Positions 27,644 through 37,811 of a stretch of DNA of 64,000 nucleotides are shown here, piece after piece; positions within the stretch are counted from its first letter, which is position 1; each line of letters starts with the position of its first letter. The DNA is from Bacteroidota bacterium (lineage in GTDB: Bacteria > Bacteroidota > Bacteroidia > B-17B0 > Aurantibacillaceae). The DNA lies in assembly GCA_013697245.1 (NCBI GenBank), contig JACCXH010000007.1, forward strand, positions 1 through 64,000, given 5' to 3'. A model generated the notes under the pieces. That model made no database searches. It saw only the letters and a list, made by a program, of their open reading frames with translations, and was not told the DNA's origin. The position numbers were made by a program, and so were the translations under genes.

Positions 27644-30600
27644 ATGAAAAGGTATCATTTAATATTTTTTTTATCTCTTTGTTTTGTAACGGCTTTCTCT
27701 CAAAAAGGAAAAAACGGTGCCGGGAATATTGTGGGCAGCACCATCGTTAACGCATACACCTCTCTCACAATTGATGCCTTTACGGGTAATACTTCTATAA
27801 ATGTTGCCAGCGCTGCCGGTTATGGTGTTGGAGATCTTATTTACATAATTCAAATGCAGGGTGCCAGCGTAAATTCAGCTACTTCAGCGGCTACCGGTAC
27901 AAGTTCTGCCGGTCCATTCGCGCCAAACCACGGTAGAATTACCAACTATAACAATGCCGGGAATAACGAATATGCAGAACTAGCTTCGGTTGCAGGTAAC
28001 GTTATTACAATTGATTGTCCTTTAATAAATAATTATACTGCCGCAGGTAAAGTACAGATCGTAAAAGTTCCGCGTTATACCACTTTAAATGTTACGGCAA
28101 CGGGCACTATTACTTGCCCTGGCTGGAACGGCACAACGGGGGGCGTTATTGCCCTTGAAGTAGATGGTAATACAACCATTAATCCAACCGGAAGAATTGA
28201 TGCAACAGCTTTAGGTTTTAGGGGTGGCGTTTTAAGTACAGGTGCCTTTTTTGGTGCAGGCGCATGGTCGCACAACAACCCGCAGGAAGGAGCTATAAAG
28301 GGCGAGGGTATTGCAGGCGACGTAAATACTTACCTTGCCGTTTTCCAGGGAAAATATTGTCATGGAGCTATTGCCAATGCTGGGGGTGGTGCAAATAGCA
28401 ATAATTCTGGCGGTGGCGGAGGTGCCAATGCCGGTGATACATCGTTATATACAGGTACGGGTAATCCGGATATTTCCGTGGCAGGATACGTCACGGCTTG
28501 GAACCTAGAGTCGCCTGGCTTTGCAGCTTCCAGCTCGTCGGGTGGCGGTAGAGGTGGTTACACGTTTGCAAATGCAAGTATTAGTCCTTTAACTAACGCC
28601 CCCAACAATGCCGCATGGGGTGGTGATAATCGCCGATCTTATGGAGGCATGGGCGGAAGACCCTTGAATTATAATACCGGAAGATTATTTTGTGGCGGTG
28701 GTGGCGGCGCCGGTGACCAAAATGATGGTTATGGTGGCGCGGGGGCAAACGGTGGCGGAATTATAAATATTATTAGTTATGGAACTGTTTCCGGTGGCGG
28801 ACAGATCATTTCGAATGGTGGCAATGGGTTCAACACCAACACAACGGGTGCTGCCCCTTTTAATAATTGTAACGGGCGCGATGGAGCAGGCGGTGCAGGA
28901 GGTGGCGGCGCTATTGTTATAAATTCAATTGGCCTAATTAATGCTTTAACTGTTTCCGCTAAAGGCGGTGATGGTGGAAATCAGCAAATGAAATCGGGTT
29001 TTCTTGGCACAACTGCCATGGCTTATGGCCCCGGGGGCGGCGGCGGTGGCGGTTATATCGGCACAACTGCTTCAGCCATTACTACTTTTGTAAATGGCGG
29101 TATAAATGGGATTGTTCAATACCTTTCCGGACCTAATAATTGCCAGATCAATACTTTGTTTCCTCCAAACGGTGCTACCATTGGTGGGTCGGGTGTTGTA
29201 ACTTCAACATTATTAGTGGTTCCTACAATAACTGCTTGCCCCGATGTTACAATTTGCGTGAATAATTCAGCGAATTTAACTGCTACTACAACTGCTGCTG
29301 CCGCAACAATTGGCTGGTACACTGCAATTGCAGGTGGCCTTCAATTAGGCACAGGCAGCGCTTTTACAACTTCGGTATTTACAACTCCCGGAACTTATAC
29401 TGTGTTCGCCGGCTTTTGTCCACAAGGTATTTATCGTGACCCGGTTGTTATTACCGTTACGAACGGACCAACACTTACACCGGTTTCTGCTACAGTTTGT
29501 GCCGGACAATCCGGAACTATCTCTGTATCCGGCGCTACAACTTATACCTGGAGTACAGGATCGAACAGTCCAACTATTACGGCTACTCCCTTAGCAACAA
29601 CGGTTTACACGGTTACGGGATCAGTTGGTACTTGTACCACAGCAACCACCGCAACAATTACAGTTAATGCCAGCGCAACCATTAGCGTTAACTCATCAAC
29701 TATTTGTAACGGACAATCAACCACTTTAACCGCCGGTGCTGCATTATCTTATACCTGGAGCACTGGCGCCAATACGTCAACCATTAGTATTAGTCCTGCA
29801 TCAACTACTATTTATACAATAAACGCAACAGTAGCCGGTGGCTGCATTGTCACAAACACGGCTGCTGTAACAGTAAATACAACACCAACATTGAGTACTA
29901 TAAACACAACGGTCTGCGCAGGCTTACCGGGCTTCGTCTCTGTTTCGGGTGCAACAAATTATACCTGGACAACCGGTTCAAATAGCGCAACTATTACCGC
30001 ATCTCCAATTAGTACAACAAGTTATTCTGTTGTTGGCGCTAACGGAACCTGTACTTCATCTGCCAATGCAACCATCACGGTAATTGCTAATCCAATAATT
30101 AATGTGAACAGCGCTACTGTTTGTGCAGGACAAACGGGAACGATCTCTGCATCAGGCGCAACTACTTATACCTGGAATACAGGATCAAATAGTGCTACCA
30201 TTACAGCTACTCCTGCTGTGACAACAACCTTTACCGTAAATGGAACTACTGGAACTTGTACTTCTTCTGCTACTGGAACAATTACAGTGAATGCTGTTGG
30301 CGCAATTGCGGTTAACTCCCCTACTATTTGTAGCGGACAGACCGCTACTTTAACTGCGGGTGCCGCTGCCTCATATACCTGGAGCACAGGTGCAAATACG
30401 TCAACAATTGGTGTGAATCCAACAAGCACAACTTCTTATACGATCAACGCGACACTTGCCGGGGGCTGCGTAGCAACAAATACATCGGTTGTAACTGTTA
30501 ACTCTTCTCCTACTTTAAGTTCTGTTAGCGCAACAATTTGTTCCGGACAAACAGGAACAGTTTCTGCATCCGGTGCTGCAAGTTATACATGGAATACTGC

Positions 30601-33600
30601 ATCCAACAGTCCTACCATTACTTCTGCCCCATTGGTAACAACTGTTTACACTGTTACGGGGGCAAATGGTACATGCACCTCATCGTCAACAGCGACTATT
30701 AATGTAAATGTTACACCAACAATTAATGTTATTAGCACAACCATTTGTGCGGGACAAACCGGAACGATTATTGCATCAGGCGCAAGTTCTTATACCTGGA
30801 ACACAGGATCAAATAGTGCTACCATTACTGCAACACCTGCCACAACAACAAATTATACTGTTAACGGAACTACAGGAACCTGTACTTCTTCTGCTACAGG
30901 AACAATTACGGTAAACCCTGTGGCTCCCATCGCTGTTAACTCTTCTACTATTTGTAGCGGGCAATCGGCTACACTTACAGCCGGACCTGCCCCAACTTAT
31001 ACTTGGAGTACAGGCGCCAATACGCAAAGTGTTAGTGTAAATCCTGCAGTTACAACTATTTATACTATCAATGCCACCATCGGAGGTTGTATATCATCTA
31101 ATACTTCAACTGTTACGGTTAACGCAACGCCAACCTTAGCAATTGTAAATACAACTGTGTGTACGGGTCAAACCGGAACAATTTCCGCATCTGGAGCTAC
31201 AAATTATACCTGGAGTACCGGATCGAACAGTTCAAGTATTTCAGCAACACCGGCAACTACAACAACTTATACTGTAACAGGCGCCAATGGTACATGTACC
31301 TCTTCTGCCACTGCAAGTATTAGTGTTGGCGCTATTGGATCTATCATAGTAAATTCGCCAACAATTTGTATCGGGCAAACTGCCACTTTAATTGCAGGTG
31401 CCGCTGTTTCTTACACATGGAGCACAGGCGCCAATACGCAAAGCGTTAGTGTAAATCCTGCAGTTACAACTGTATATACCGTTATCGCTAATACTGCCGG
31501 TGGTTGTTTTGTGGTTGGCACATCTACTGTAACGGTTAATTCAAATCCTGTTTTAGCGACAACAGATGCAACTATTTGTGTTGGACAAACGGGAACGATC
31601 TCTGTTTCCGGCGCTACAACATACACCTGGAACACAGGCGCAACTACAACAAGCATTACAGCTTCACCAATTGTTAATACCACCTATACTGTTATTGGTG
31701 CAAACGGAACGTGTACTACCTCTGCAACTGTAAGTATCACCATTAATACAAGCGGTACGATTAGTGTTAGCTCTTCAACCATTTGCAGTGGACAAAATGC
31801 CGTATTAACGGCAGGTGCAGCCACTTCGTACACCTGGAGTACAGGTGCAAGTACATCAAGTATCTCTGTTGCTCCGTTAGCTACAACTGTATATACCGTA
31901 AACGCAACGCTTGCCGGAGGTTGTGTTGTTTCAAATACAGCCACTGTAACCGTAAATCCGAATCCAACGGTTACAGCAAGCACCGCTACCATTTGTATCG
32001 GGCAATCGACAACATTAACTGCTGCGGGAGCAATAGCTTATCTATGGAACGACGGTACCGCTACTTCAACCAATGTTCTTTCACCGCTTGTTACAACGGC
32101 TTACACTGTTACGGGCACTTCCGGTGGTTGTTCTTCATCTGTTACAACAACTGTATTTGTTACACCTACACCAACCTTAAGTGCTGCAAGTGTGACCGTA
32201 TGCGCGGGGCAAACCGCAACATTAACTGCAAATGGTGCAACCACCTATACATGGGACCCAACAGGGTTAAATGTTGTTAGCATTTCATTTACAGATTCGC
32301 CGGCTGCTACTACCGTTTATACAGTGCTAGGCGCAACCAATGGATGTACTGCTTCAACAACTGCTTCGATAGTTATTGGTTCTAATCTTTCTATTACCGT
32401 TAATACGCCAACTATTTGTTCAGGACAAACTGCTACACTTTCTGCATTGAGCACGGCCACTAATTATGTTTGGAGCAATGGCGGGAATACGCCAACTATT
32501 TTTGTAAATCCGGTTGTTAATACTTCATATACAGTAACCGGAACCAAAGGTATTTGTACAGGAAGTACTGTTGCAAGTGTAGTTGTAAATACTATACCGG
32601 TTGTAAATGTAAATGCCAATCCAATTTGTGCGGGAGGCACCTCAACTATTACAGCTTCAGGTGCAGCAACTTATTCCTGGTCGAACGGTTCAAATAATAC
32701 TTCATCCATTACAGTAACTCCCTTATCAAATACAAGCTATACGGTTATTGGTGAATTAAACACCTGTACAATTGCAACTGTTTACAATTTAACCATTACA
32801 CCTTCACCAACCGTTACTTCAGTTAATGCAACTATTTGTAATGGAGGAACAGCAACGCTTACAGCAAATGGCGCAGCAAATTATACCTGGTTACCATCCG
32901 GAACACAAAGTAGTTCGGTAACAGTAAATCCATCTGTAAATACAACATACACGGTTATTGGCGATAACGGTTCGTGTAGTTCACAAACAACAGTTACAGT
33001 TACAGTAATTAATGGTTTAATTGCCCCTGTTAGCAATGCTAATATTTGTCAGGGGCAAACCGCTACCATTGGAACTACCCTAAACGGAACTTCTTATTTA
33101 TGGAGCAATGGCGCAACAACACAAAGTATTACTATTTCGCCGGCATCTACTACGAGTTATAGTTTATTGGTAGTAGCCGGTAACTGCAGCTATACCGCCA
33201 ACTCAATGGTAACCGTTGTGCCAACACCAACAATTCAGTTAAGCAATGCTTCTATTTGTTTAGGACAATCGGCCACCTTAACTGCAGCCGGTGCTACAAA
33301 TGGTTATACCTGGAATCCGGGAAATATAAACGGCAATTCCATAGCCGTTAGCCCAACTGTAACCACAAATTATATAGTAACTAGTGCTAATGGAATTTGT
33401 CCTGCTAGTGCAACCACACAAGTAATTGTAAACACCAAACCGGTGCTGGTACTTTCTCAAACTGCCGACCTTGTTTGTCCAAACACACCTGTAATTTTTA
33501 GCGCAAGTGGTGCAAACATTTATGAGTGGTATGTAAATGGTAATTATCATTTTGGCAATCCATTAACCGTTAGTCCTACACAAAATTCAACCATTACTTT

Positions 33601-34177
33601 GGTTGGCTCTAATGGAACATGTTCAACAATAGCAGGCGCTCTGCTTAATGTAAGCGATGTGGTTGCATCCTTTATCCCGGAAAGTAATTATGTAGATTAC
33701 CCCGGCACTTTAACCTTTACCAATACTTCCAGCGGAGCAACCAGTATTGCCTGGGATCTTGGTAATGGGCAAACGTCTACCAATTCAGTCACTACAGCGT
33801 CTTACGAACATCCGGGTAAATACCTTGTGGCATTGGTTGCGCAAAACGGAATGGGTTGTATGGATACAACTTATTATGTGATTGAGGCCGGTTGTGGTAA
33901 AGGAGATTTTTATATGCCAAATACCTTCACGCCAAATGGCGATGGGCTAAATGATGCTTACCAAATATTAGGTGGCTCTTGCGTGACACAATTTGTTGGT
34001 TCTGTTTTTGACCGCTGGGGAACTGAAATATATAAATGGAAAAATATTGGCGATATCTGGGATGGAAATTATGGCGGCAAGCAAGTAGAAATAGGCGTAT
34101 ATAATTATTTAATAACTTACACGCTTTATAATGGCAAGGTATTTAATAAGACCGGCCACATTGCTATTACCCGTTAG
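27644..34177 (+). CDS. Giant T9SS type B repeat protein (putative adhesin)
   Basis: A 2,177-residue exported protein starting at ATG 27644 (signal peptide KRYHLIFFLSLCFVTAFSQ); TTG 27626 is an upstream alternative. Residues about 30-510 form a Gly-rich region with blocks such as GGGGGAGDQNDGYGGAG. Next come about 20 Ig-like repeats of 65-75 residues to about residue 1990. Each has an ICxGQ start, a YTWxTG core and a second Cys near the end (GTCTSS), suggesting one disulfide per repeat. A PKD-like domain (SIAWDLGNGQTSTNS) and the CHU_C type B sorting domain (MPNTFTPNGDGLNDAY, VFDRWGTEIY, ending GHIAITR) complete it. Export by T9SS follows from that domain; adhesion is inferred. The DinB-like gene starts 2 nt after its stop. 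Confidence 0.92.
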   Translation: MKRYHLIFFLSLCFVTAFSQKGKNGAGNIVGSTIVNAYTSLTIDAFTGNTSINVASAAGYGVGDLIYIIQMQGASVNSATSAATGTSSAGPFAPNHGRITNYNNAGNNEYAELASVAGNVITIDCPLINNYTAAGKVQIVKVPRYTTLNVTATGTITCPGWNGTTGGVIALEVDGNTTINPTGRIDATALGFRGGVLSTGAFFGAGAWSHNNPQEGAIKGEGIAGDVNTYLAVFQGKYCHGAIANAGGGANSNNSGGGGGANAGDTSLYTGTGNPDISVAGYVTAWNLESPGFAASSSSGGGRGGYTFANASISPLTNAPNNAAWGGDNRRSYGGMGGRPLNYNTGRLFCGGGGGAGDQNDGYGGAGANGGGIINIISYGTVSGGGQIISNGGNGFNTNTTGAAPFNNCNGRDGAGGAGGGGAIVINSIGLINALTVSAKGGDGGNQQMKSGFLGTTAMAYGPGGGGGGGYIGTTASAITTFVNGGINGIVQYLSGPNNCQINTLFPPNGATIGGSGVVTSTLLVVPTITACPDVTICVNNSANLTATTTAAAATIGWYTAIAGGLQLGTGSAFTTSVFTTPGTYTVFAGFCPQGIYRDPVVITVTNGPTLTPVSATVCAGQSGTISVSGATTYTWSTGSNSPTITATPLATTVYTVTGSVGTCTTATTATITVNASATISVNSSTICNGQSTTLTAGAALSYTWSTGANTSTISISPASTTIYTINATVAGGCIVTNTAAVTVNTTPTLSTINTTVCAGLPGFVSVSGATNYTWTTGSNSATITASPISTTSYSVVGANGTCTSSANATITVIANPIINVNSATVCAGQTGTISASGATTYTWNTGSNSATITATPAVTTTFTVNGTTGTCTSSATGTITVNAVGAIAVNSPTICSGQTATLTAGAAASYTWSTGANTSTIGVNPTSTTSYTINATLAGGCVATNTSVVTVNSSPTLSSVSATICSGQTGTVSASGAASYTWNTASNSPTITSAPLVTTVYTVTGANGTCTSSSTATINVNVTPTINVISTTICAGQTGTIIASGASSYTWNTGSNSATITATPATTTNYTVNGTTGTCTSSATGTITVNPVAPIAVNSSTICSGQSATLTAGPAPTYTWSTGANTQSVSVNPAVTTIYTINATIGGCISSNTSTVTVNATPTLAIVNTTVCTGQTGTISASGATNYTWSTGSNSSSISATPATTTTYTVTGANGTCTSSATASISVGAIGSIIVNSPTICIGQTATLIAGAAVSYTWSTGANTQSVSVNPAVTTVYTVIANTAGGCFVVGTSTVTVNSNPVLATTDATICVGQTGTISVSGATTYTWNTGATTTSITASPIVNTTYTVIGANGTCTTSATVSITINTSGTISVSSSTICSGQNAVLTAGAATSYTWSTGASTSSISVAPLATTVYTVNATLAGGCVVSNTATVTVNPNPTVTASTATICIGQSTTLTAAGAIAYLWNDGTATSTNVLSPLVTTAYTVTGTSGGCSSSVTTTVFVTPTPTLSAASVTVCAGQTATLTANGATTYTWDPTGLNVVSISFTDSPAATTVYTVLGATNGCTASTTASIVIGSNLSITVNTPTICSGQTATLSALSTATNYVWSNGGNTPTIFVNPVVNTSYTVTGTKGICTGSTVASVVVNTIPVVNVNANPICAGGTSTITASGAATYSWSNGSNNTSSITVTPLSNTSYTVIGELNTCTIATVYNLTITPSPTVTSVNATICNGGTATLTANGAANYTWLPSGTQSSSVTVNPSVNTTYTVIGDNGSCSSQTTVTVTVINGLIAPVSNANICQGQTATIGTTLNGTSYLWSNGATTQSITISPASTTSYSLLVVAGNCSYTANSMVTVVPTPTIQLSNASICLGQSATLTAAGATNGYTWNPGNINGNSIAVSPTVTTNYIVTSANGICPASATTQVIVNTKPVLVLSQTADLVCPNTPVIFSASGANIYEWYVNGNYHFGNPLTVSPTQNSTITLVGSNGTCSTIAGALLNVSDVVASFIPESNYVDYPGTLTFTNTSSGATSIAWDLGNGQTSTNSVTTASYEHPGKYLVALVAQNGMGCMDTTYYVIEAGCGKGDFYMPNTFTPNGDGLNDAYQILGGSCVTQFVGSVFDRWGTEIYKWKNIGDIWDGNYGGKQVEIGVYNYLITYTLYNGKVFNKTGHIAITR

Positions 34178-34179
34178 TT

Positions 34180-34710
34180 ATGGAAGAATTAAAATATCCT
34201 GTAGGGCAATATAAAAAGCCGGCAAGCTTTACAAAAGAAATTTTAGAGAATGCCATTTCTGTTATAGAACAATTTCCAAAAAAAATAAAACAAGAGGTTG
34301 AACATTTATCCGACGAACAATTGGATACACCTTATCGCCCCGAAGGTTGGACCATAAGGCAGGTTGTGCACCATTGCGCCGATAGTCATATGAATGCGCA
34401 TATAAGACTTAAACTTGCTTTAACAGAAACCACACCTATTATAAAACCTTATACCGAAGCGCTTTGGGCCGAGCTGGAGGACACTAAAAATTTTCCAATT
34501 CATTCTTCCCTGATAATTATTGAAGGTGTTCATGCGCGTTGGACGGCGGTACTTAAAAATATGTCGGACATTGACTTTAACCGAAATTTTATTCATCCCG
34601 AAAAAGGAAGAACGCTTTCTTTACACGAAAGCACCGATATGTATGCCTGGCATTGTAACCACCATTTAGCGCATATTACAGGGCTCAAAAAAAGAAAAAA
34701 CTGGAAGTAA
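34180..34710 (+). CDS. DinB-fold metal-dependent protein, YfiT/bacillithiol-transferase-like
   Basis: A 176-residue four-helix protein of the DinB superfamily. The start LKYPVGQYKKP is characteristic of the YfiT group, and likely metal-binding histidines are in VVHHCADSHMNAH (about residues 65-77) and WHCNHHLAHI (about 160-169). Some family members transfer bacillithiol, others have unknown substrates; no bacillithiol genes are in view. The start lies only 2 nt after the stop of the giant repeat gene, an odd pairing of a cytoplasmic enzyme with a surface protein. Confidence 0.88.
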   Translation: MEELKYPVGQYKKPASFTKEILENAISVIEQFPKKIKQEVEHLSDEQLDTPYRPEGWTIRQVVHHCADSHMNAHIRLKLALTETTPIIKPYTEALWAELEDTKNFPIHSSLIIIEGVHARWTAVLKNMSDIDFNRNFIHPEKGRTLSLHESTDMYAWHCNHHLAHITGLKKRKNWK

Positions 34711-34729
34711 TATTTCAAAGTTTTCTGAC

Positions 34730-34737
34730 TAAATTTG
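34730..34737 (+). promoter_or_regulatory. Bacteroidota -7 box for the sterol-desaturase family gene
   Basis: TAAATTTG, an exact TAnnTTTG match, ends 7 nt before the ATG at 34745. Since transcription normally begins about 5-8 nt past this box, the mRNA would be leaderless or nearly so. Confidence 0.5.
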
Positions 34738-34744
34738 TAGCCTG

Positions 34745-35638
34745 ATGAACGAGTTTAGAGAATCTTTATTAGTTTTAATTTCCGTGCCAATTTATGCCCT
34801 TGTTATTGGCTTCGAATTCTTTTACTCTTATTTTAAAAATAAAGGCCTTTACACCACAAAAGGTTTATTATCCAATATTTATTTAACTTCATTAAACATG
34901 GGTCTTGATATTTTGATCAGGGGTTTATGTTTATTGATACTTGATTATTTTTTTCAATTTCGTTTTTACAGCTGGAATTCAAATGTAGTTTTATATTGGG
35001 CAGTTTTAGTTGTTGCCGAAGATTTTATGTATTACTGGTTGCACCGTGTGGATCATTATTGTCGCTTTTTTTGGGCCGTACATGTGACGCATCATAGCAG
35101 CGAAGAATTTAATTTTACTGTTGGATTTCGTTCTTCTGTTTTTCAACCGCTTTACCGTTTTATTTATTTTATTCCATTGGCCTTATTTGGTTTTAGAGCT
35201 ATTGATATTATGTTCATTTACAGCGCTACACAAATTTTTGGAATTTTAGCACATACACAAACTATTAATAAATTGGGTTTTTTAGAATACATCATCATTA
35301 CGCCCTCACACCATCGTGTGCATCATGGCAGTAATGTAAAATACCTTGACAAGAACATGGGTATGCTGCTTGTTTTTTGGGATAAATTATTTGGCACCTT
35401 CCAGGCAGAAGACGAAAACGAGCCGGTTAAATATGGTTTAACCGAAAACATAAACACTTATCACCCGATTAAAATGGTTTTTCACGAATGGCGAAATATT
35501 TTTACAGATCTTAAAAAAGGTTCTTCATTTAAAGACAAACTCTTTTATATTTTTGGCCCACCGGGTTGGAGCCATGATGGTTCAAAGAAGACAAGCAGAC
35601 AATTACGTTCCGAACTAAAAAACAAAACTAATTCGTAA
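34745..35638 (+). CDS. Sterol desaturase/fatty acid hydroxylase family membrane enzyme
   Basis: A 297-residue protein with about five membrane segments and the three di-iron histidine clusters of the superfamily: YYWLHRVDH, VTHHSSEEFN and PSHHRVHHG. Members introduce hydroxyl groups or double bonds in lipids (fatty acids, sterols, carotenoids, alkylglycerols) at the membrane using O2. The exact substrate here cannot be read from the sequence. Its stop codon overlaps the start of the helicase gene by 1 nt (TAATG), so both are translated together. Confidence 0.93.
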   Translation: MNEFRESLLVLISVPIYALVIGFEFFYSYFKNKGLYTTKGLLSNIYLTSLNMGLDILIRGLCLLILDYFFQFRFYSWNSNVVLYWAVLVVAEDFMYYWLHRVDHYCRFFWAVHVTHHSSEEFNFTVGFRSSVFQPLYRFIYFIPLALFGFRAIDIMFIYSATQIFGILAHTQTINKLGFLEYIIITPSHHRVHHGSNVKYLDKNMGMLLVFWDKLFGTFQAEDENEPVKYGLTENINTYHPIKMVFHEWRNIFTDLKKGSSFKDKLFYIFGPPGWSHDGSKKTSRQLRSELKNKTNS

Positions 35639-37566
35639 TGGCTACAACCTCAGCCATTGAACGTTTAAAAGGCTTAAAAAAATTATTAACGATAGAGCGC
35701 GAAGAAGATTATCGTTTGTACAAAGAACAATTTCTTCGCGTCACACTCGATCAAAGAAAAAAGAACGGCGTTACCTGGTATCCTATAAAAATTAATAATG
35801 AAGAGTTAGGCTCGGGCGATCTATTACATCTAGAAATAGAACGCACCACTCAAATTGATAAACCTCATCAATTCAGTTCAGGTAAAAATGTAAGTTTATT
35901 CTCTAACCAAAATAATGAGAATTATGAAATTACCGGCACCATAAAATCTGTTTCAAAAAATTCGTTGAAATTAATTATTCACTCGGATGAATTGCCTGAT
36001 TGGTGTTACGATGGAAAATTGGGAATAAACATACAGTTTGATGATAACAGTTATAACGAAATGCAAAATGCCTTAGATGTTGTTATCAATGCAAGAAATA
36101 ACCGCATTGAAGAATTACGCGAAATGATAGAAGGTGCTATACCTCTTACTTTCGAAAAAATAAATGATGATGTTTTAATTCCCCAGTTAAATCTTTCGCA
36201 AAATAAAGCAGTACGTCATATTTTAAGCGTGAATGATATTGGTATAATCCATGGTCCGCCGGGCACAGGAAAAACGACCAGCATTGTGCAGGCTATACGT
36301 TTAACTTTACAAACCGAAAAACAAATTTTAGTTTGCGCTCCCACCAACTCGGCCGTTGATCTTATTACAGAAAAATTATTGGAATTGGGAATTGATGTTT
36401 TGCGAATGGGACACCCTGCAAGGATCTCTGATGAATTACAGAATAGCAGCATTGATGGAAAGATCTCCTCATCACCTTATTACAAAGACATAAAAAATTT
36501 ACGCCGCAACGCAGAAGAATATTTTCGCATGGCGGGAAAATACAAACGCGTGTTTGGAAAAGAAGAAGCACAACAACGCACTGCTTATTATACTGAAGCA
36601 AAAACCTGTATCAAAGAAGCACGCTTACTGGAAGATTTTATTGTTGACGAGTTATTTAAGACCACTGCTGTAATTTGTTGTACACCGGTTACAAGTACCC
36701 ATCGTGGACTGGCAAAAAAACGTTTTGATACGTTGTTCTTTGACGAAGCATCGCAGGCGTTAGAACCAATGGTGTGGATACCATTATTAAAATGCAAGCG
36801 TTTAATCTTAAGTGGTGATCATTTTCAATTACCGCCCGTTGTGAAAAGTTTAGAAGCAAAAAAAGGCGGACTTGACGAAACATTATTAGACCGGTGCATA
36901 AAATTTAAAGAAGCAGTTTCTTTGTTGACAAGACAATACAGAATGAATACGGCTATTATGGGTTTTAGCAATAATTATTTTTATGATAACGAATTAATTG
37001 CAGATGAATCTGTTTCTGCGCAAGTATTACTGAACGACGAAAATTCGATGTTAAGTAAGTCCATAGAATTTATTGATACCGCCGGTTGTAATTTTGACGA
37101 GATACAGAATCCGGAAACATTAAGTCATTTTAACCCGAAAGAAGGCGATGTGTTATTTAAACATTTGCAGCAACTTTTATTAGAGTATACACAATACGAA
37201 CATTTACCGACAATTAGTATTGGTATTATTTCTCCTTATAAAGAACAACGCGAGTGGTTAAAGGATCACGTTACAGAATTTGAGTTTGACAGAACAAAAC
37301 TTATTTCGCTAAGCATAAAAACCATTGATGGTTTTCAGGGTGAAGAGCGCGATGTAATTTATATTTCATTAGTAAGAAGTAACGAACGACAGGAAATAGG
37401 TTTTTTAAATGATCTGCGGCGCATGAATGTGGCAATCACAAGAGCTAAGAAAAAATTAGTAGTGATTGGTGACAGCTCAACAATTGGCGCCAGCAAATTT
37501 TATAATTCGTTCTTAGAATATTGCGAAGTAACCGGAGTTTACAGAACGGCTTGGGAATGGGTGTGA
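35638..37566 (+). CDS. UPF1/IGHMBP2-like superfamily 1B helicase
   Basis: A 642-residue helicase with all SF1 motifs: Walker A HGPPGTGKTT (about 205), Ia CAPTNSAVD, Walker B FFDEASQALEP, III SGDHFQLPP, IV LTRQYRMN, V TIDGFQGEERDVIY and VI MNVAITRAKKKLVVIGD. The N-terminal 190 residues fit the 1B beta-barrel seen in IGHMBP2/UPF1 proteins. Such enzymes unwind DNA or RNA in the 5'-to-3' direction; the cellular role of bacterial members is not well defined. Translationally coupled to the desaturase-family gene. Confidence 0.94.
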   Translation: MATTSAIERLKGLKKLLTIEREEDYRLYKEQFLRVTLDQRKKNGVTWYPIKINNEELGSGDLLHLEIERTTQIDKPHQFSSGKNVSLFSNQNNENYEITGTIKSVSKNSLKLIIHSDELPDWCYDGKLGINIQFDDNSYNEMQNALDVVINARNNRIEELREMIEGAIPLTFEKINDDVLIPQLNLSQNKAVRHILSVNDIGIIHGPPGTGKTTSIVQAIRLTLQTEKQILVCAPTNSAVDLITEKLLELGIDVLRMGHPARISDELQNSSIDGKISSSPYYKDIKNLRRNAEEYFRMAGKYKRVFGKEEAQQRTAYYTEAKTCIKEARLLEDFIVDELFKTTAVICCTPVTSTHRGLAKKRFDTLFFDEASQALEPMVWIPLLKCKRLILSGDHFQLPPVVKSLEAKKGGLDETLLDRCIKFKEAVSLLTRQYRMNTAIMGFSNNYFYDNELIADESVSAQVLLNDENSMLSKSIEFIDTAGCNFDEIQNPETLSHFNPKEGDVLFKHLQQLLLEYTQYEHLPTISIGIISPYKEQREWLKDHVTEFEFDRTKLISLSIKTIDGFQGEERDVIYISLVRSNERQEIGFLNDLRRMNVAITRAKKKLVVIGDSSTIGASKFYNSFLEYCEVTGVYRTAWEWV

Positions 37567-37570
37567 CCTT

Positions 37571-37800
37571 TTACCACAGAGGCACGGAAGACAAAAAGTT
37601 TTTTATTTAAAAAGCCGCGAATTTCACAAATTATTAAACTAAACAGTAATTTTTTATTTGTGTAATTTATCTTCTTGCGATAAATCGCAAGAAAAATTAT
37701 TTCACTAATCAAATCTTAACAAGCACAAATTTCTTATTGGCATTTGTGAAATTAGTGGCTAAATATTTTCTCCGTTCACTCTGGTTCTCTGTCCTAAAAA
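37571..37800. repeat. Composite palindromic intergenic element
   Basis: The stretch between the helicase and POT transporter genes holds nested inverted repeats. Outer arms at 37613-37631 and 37742-37760 match as inverted copies at 17 of 19 positions (AGCCGCGAATTTCACAAAT and its counterpart). A perfect 10-bp hairpin sits inside (37672-37681 with 37684-37693). At the left edge, 37573-37593 repeats the 25866-25886 sequence. No open frame or T-run terminator was seen. It resembles a non-autonomous dispersed repeat. Confidence 0.65.
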
Positions 37801-37811
37801 TGATCCGAGAT

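Noticed and set aside
31783-32280. Open frame of 165 codons on the plus strand inside the giant repeat gene
   Set aside because: It is in a shifted frame within the Thr/Ser-rich repeats; its Cys/Tyr/Asn/Arg-rich composition is what a shifted reading of those repeats gives. No start context or homology-like text.
29500-33700. CRISPR-like or non-coding tandem repeats
   Set aside because: The repetition follows codon triplets and the Ig-like protein repeat of about 70 residues; spacing and sequence vary as expected for protein repeats.
35638-37566. Part of a defence island
   Set aside because: The UPF1-like helicase has no nuclease, toxin or other defence-type gene next to it; its operon partner is a lipid-modifying enzyme.
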